A stretch of DNA of 7,068 nt, from assembly GCA_003249625.1 (NCBI GenBank), contig QKII01000103.1:1-7068 (forward strand), given 5' to 3'. Within the stretch, counting starts at the first letter, position 1. Every line of letters begins with the position of its first letter. Shown here piece after piece: positions 5,567 to 7,068 of this stretch. The notes beneath the pieces were generated by a model. That model saw only the letters and a list, made by a program, of their open reading frames with translations, was not told the origin of the DNA and ran no database searches. The position numbers and the translations under genes were made by a program. This DNA comes from Propionivibrio sp. GTDB taxonomy: Bacteria; Pseudomonadota; Gammaproteobacteria; Burkholderiales; Rhodocyclaceae.

Positions 5567-6886
5567 ATGTTCCGCACGCTCTCCGCGCGACTTTTCGCCG
5601 TGCTCATGGTCGGGCTAGGGACGATTCAGATCGTCAGCTTCTTCGCCTTCATGGTTTTCCGCGCCGAGGAGATCAAGGAGCAGATGATGCGCTTCCTCGG
5701 CGCCGACGTGTCCTTCGCCTACGAGCTGATGCGCTCCGTGCCGCCGAAACAGCGTCCCGACTGGCTTTCCCGTCTCAATCAGGGTTTTCACTACCGCTTC
5801 TCCCTTGAACCGACGCAAGGGAACATGCCGGATACGGTTCGTACCGACGAGCGTATTGCTGGCGTAATGTCCGTGCTGAAGGCGGACCTGCCGCCTGAGG
5901 CACGCATCTCCTTCCGCCTGCCCAGGGCGATTCCGGATGATCTACGGGACAGGGCGATCCAGGCCGTGCTGGTGATCGACAACGATGACTCACTGGTGCT
6001 TCACCTGCTCGATCCCTTCGCCATGCCCTCCGAGTGGGCGCTGATCGGCTACCTCGGCATTGTGCTGCTTGCAGTCAGCCCATTCGTCTGGTGGGCTGTC
6101 CGCCTGTCGACGCGGCAGATCGACCGGATGCTCGGGACAATCGAGCATTTCGGGCGAAATCCCGACTCCCCGCCGGTCCCTGAATCCGGCCCGGAGGAGT
6201 TGCAGAAAGCGGCGCGCGCGGTTAATGCGATGCGCGAGCGCATCCTGCATCACATCGAGGAACGCACACAGATCCTGGCCGCCATTGCCCACGACCTGCA
6301 AACGCCGCTTACTCGCTTGCGCTTGCGTGCGGAGGCTCTCGATAGCGGGGGGCAGCGTGATCGCATCATCAGCGACGTGGAATACATGGCCAATCTGGTG
6401 ACCGAGGGTCTCGACTATGCGCGGAGCGTCCACCTGACGGAGGCTCGCAGTCTGATCGAGGTGAATCACTGGCTGGAAGGGATGGTTGACGACGCCATCG
6501 ACGCCGGGGCACGGTGCCGACTCAACGGACAGGCGATCGCTCCCTACACCGGGGCATTGCGCGCCTTGACGCGTGCGATGCAGAACCTGATCGAAAATGC
6601 GCTCAAGTACGGAACGGAGGCCGAAGTGCGGATCGAGGATTCGCCGGAGCATCTGCGGATTCGGGTACGCGACAACGGCCCCGGCCTGAACGAAGCGTTG
6701 CTGGAAAAGGTGTTCGACCCGTTCTTCCGCGTCGAATCCTCGCGCAGCCCGGAAACCGGCGGGATCGGCCTGGGGCTGAGCATTGCGCGCAATACGGTCA
6801 TCGCGCACGGAGGCGACATTCGGCTTTGCAACCGCAAGGAAGGTGGGCTGGAGGTCGTCGTGGAACTGCCTCGCAGCATGCCTTAG
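5567..6886 (+). CDS. Membrane-bound sensor histidine kinase (EnvZ-like architecture)
   Basis: The protein has 439 residues. Two membrane spans (about 9-31 and 157-178) enclose a periplasmic sensor of about 125 residues that I cannot assign to a named fold. A HAMP-like linker (about 179-232) leads to the HisKA domain with the phosphorylated His242 in IAHDLQTPLTRLRLR, similar to the EnvZ/RstB type. The ATP-binding domain has an N box (MQNLIENALKYG, Asn340/Asn344), a G1 box DNGPG (369-373), an F box (FDPFFR, from 383) and a G2 box GGIGLGLS (398-405), so it looks active. It is the partner of the preceding regulator. The 55-base gap holds a small hairpin (GGGC-TCGCG-GCCC, 5527-5539) and no good Shine-Dalgarno, unusual for a kinase/regulator pair. 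An in-frame TAG directly before ATG 5567 excludes a longer start. Its stop is only 24 bases from that of the convergent dctP paralogue. Confidence 0.95.
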   Translation: MFRTLSARLFAVLMVGLGTIQIVSFFAFMVFRAEEIKEQMMRFLGADVSFAYELMRSVPPKQRPDWLSRLNQGFHYRFSLEPTQGNMPDTVRTDERIAGVMSVLKADLPPEARISFRLPRAIPDDLRDRAIQAVLVIDNDDSLVLHLLDPFAMPSEWALIGYLGIVLLAVSPFVWWAVRLSTRQIDRMLGTIEHFGRNPDSPPVPESGPEELQKAARAVNAMRERILHHIEERTQILAAIAHDLQTPLTRLRLRAEALDSGGQRDRIISDVEYMANLVTEGLDYARSVHLTEARSLIEVNHWLEGMVDDAIDAGARCRLNGQAIAPYTGALRALTRAMQNLIENALKYGTEAEVRIEDSPEHLRIRVRDNGPGLNEALLEKVFDPFFRVESSRSPETGGIGLGLSIARNTVIAHGGDIRLCNRKEGGLEVVVELPRSMP

Positions 6887-6910
6887 CAAGGCTGCAGTTT
6901 TCTGTCAGGG

Positions 6911-7068
6911 TCAGTCGAGTTGCCGTACTCGGGCAATCTCCGACTGGTACAGGCGTTGAATCTCTGGGTCGTAGGTGGCGAGGAATTTCTCCACCACCGG
7001 GCTCACTGCCTCGCTCATCCTTTTTCGTTCGGCCGCCGGGACCTCGTTGTACTGCATGCCGGCCCGTT
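6911..7068 (-). CDS. dctP: Second TRAP solute-binding protein (DctP family), C-terminal part
   Basis: Read on the minus strand, the frame from the right edge to TGA at 6911-6913 gives 51 residues (RAGMQYNEVPAAERKRM... ending ARVRQLD). It aligns without gaps to the last 51 residues of the dctP product at 3358-4380, with about 27 identities by my count (for example SPVVEKFLATY against KPVVDKFLASY), and ends at the same relative position. It is therefore a paralogue in the same orientation, cut by the window edge. Its promoter and any linked permease genes lie to the right, outside the window. It converges on the kinase gene with 24 bases between the stops and no terminator hairpin visible there. 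Confidence 0.88.
   Translation of the reverse strand, partial: RAGMQYNEVPAAERKRMSEAVSPVVEKFLATYDPEIQRLYQSEIARVRQLD

Noticed and set aside
5990..6889. Minus-strand frame of 299 codons
   Set aside because: It is the antisense shadow of the GC-rich histidine kinase gene, whose HisKA and ATP-binding motifs are unmistakable on the plus strand.

Overview
The window reads as GC-rich proteobacterial DNA. The best guess is a betaproteobacterium of the Rhodocyclaceae/Burkholderiales type, because a TRAP-type solute-binding protein, an OmpR-family two-component system, a YcgR-like PilZ protein and a group-4-hydrogenase-like complex occur together. This taxonomic guess is inference from gene content only.

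Left part (1-1822): the last two genes of an operon for a membrane-bound respiratory complex of the complex I / group 4 [NiFe]-hydrogenase superfamily. The first is the 49-kDa-like (NuoD/HycE/HyfG) large subunit, cut by the window edge. The second, overlapping it by one base, is a 258-residue protein joining an eight-cysteine ferredoxin domain to a NuoB/HycG-like small subunit. In the large subunit both places where a hydrogenase holds its NiFe centre are altered, so this looks like an energy-converting hydrogenase-related (Ehr-type) complex and not a normal hydrogenase. The operon ends in a run of four stem-loops, the last a clear intrinsic terminator.

Middle part (1823-3357): one doubtful small ORF, then a near-consensus sigma-70 promoter with palindromes in its spacer and over its -10 box, a structured leader of about 130 nt, and a single-gene unit for a c-di-GMP-binding PilZ protein. 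A strong two-way terminator separates it from the convergent gene on its right.

Right part (3358-7068): a TRAP dicarboxylate-type periplasmic binding protein gene (dctP, minus strand) transcribed away from an OmpR-type response regulator and its membrane histidine kinase (plus strand). A second dctP paralogue (minus strand, only its C-terminus in the window) follows immediately after the kinase. No DctQ/DctM permease gene adjoins the first dctP within the window. The 393-bp divergent region between dctP and the regulator holds two symmetrical structures that nothing else explains: a nested imperfect inverted repeat of about 159 bp with 18-bp outer arms (17/18 matching), and a separate 46-bp dyad just upstream of the regulator. 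The likely reading is a self-contained substrate-sensing module in which the kinase/regulator pair controls the two flanking binding proteins and perhaps itself.
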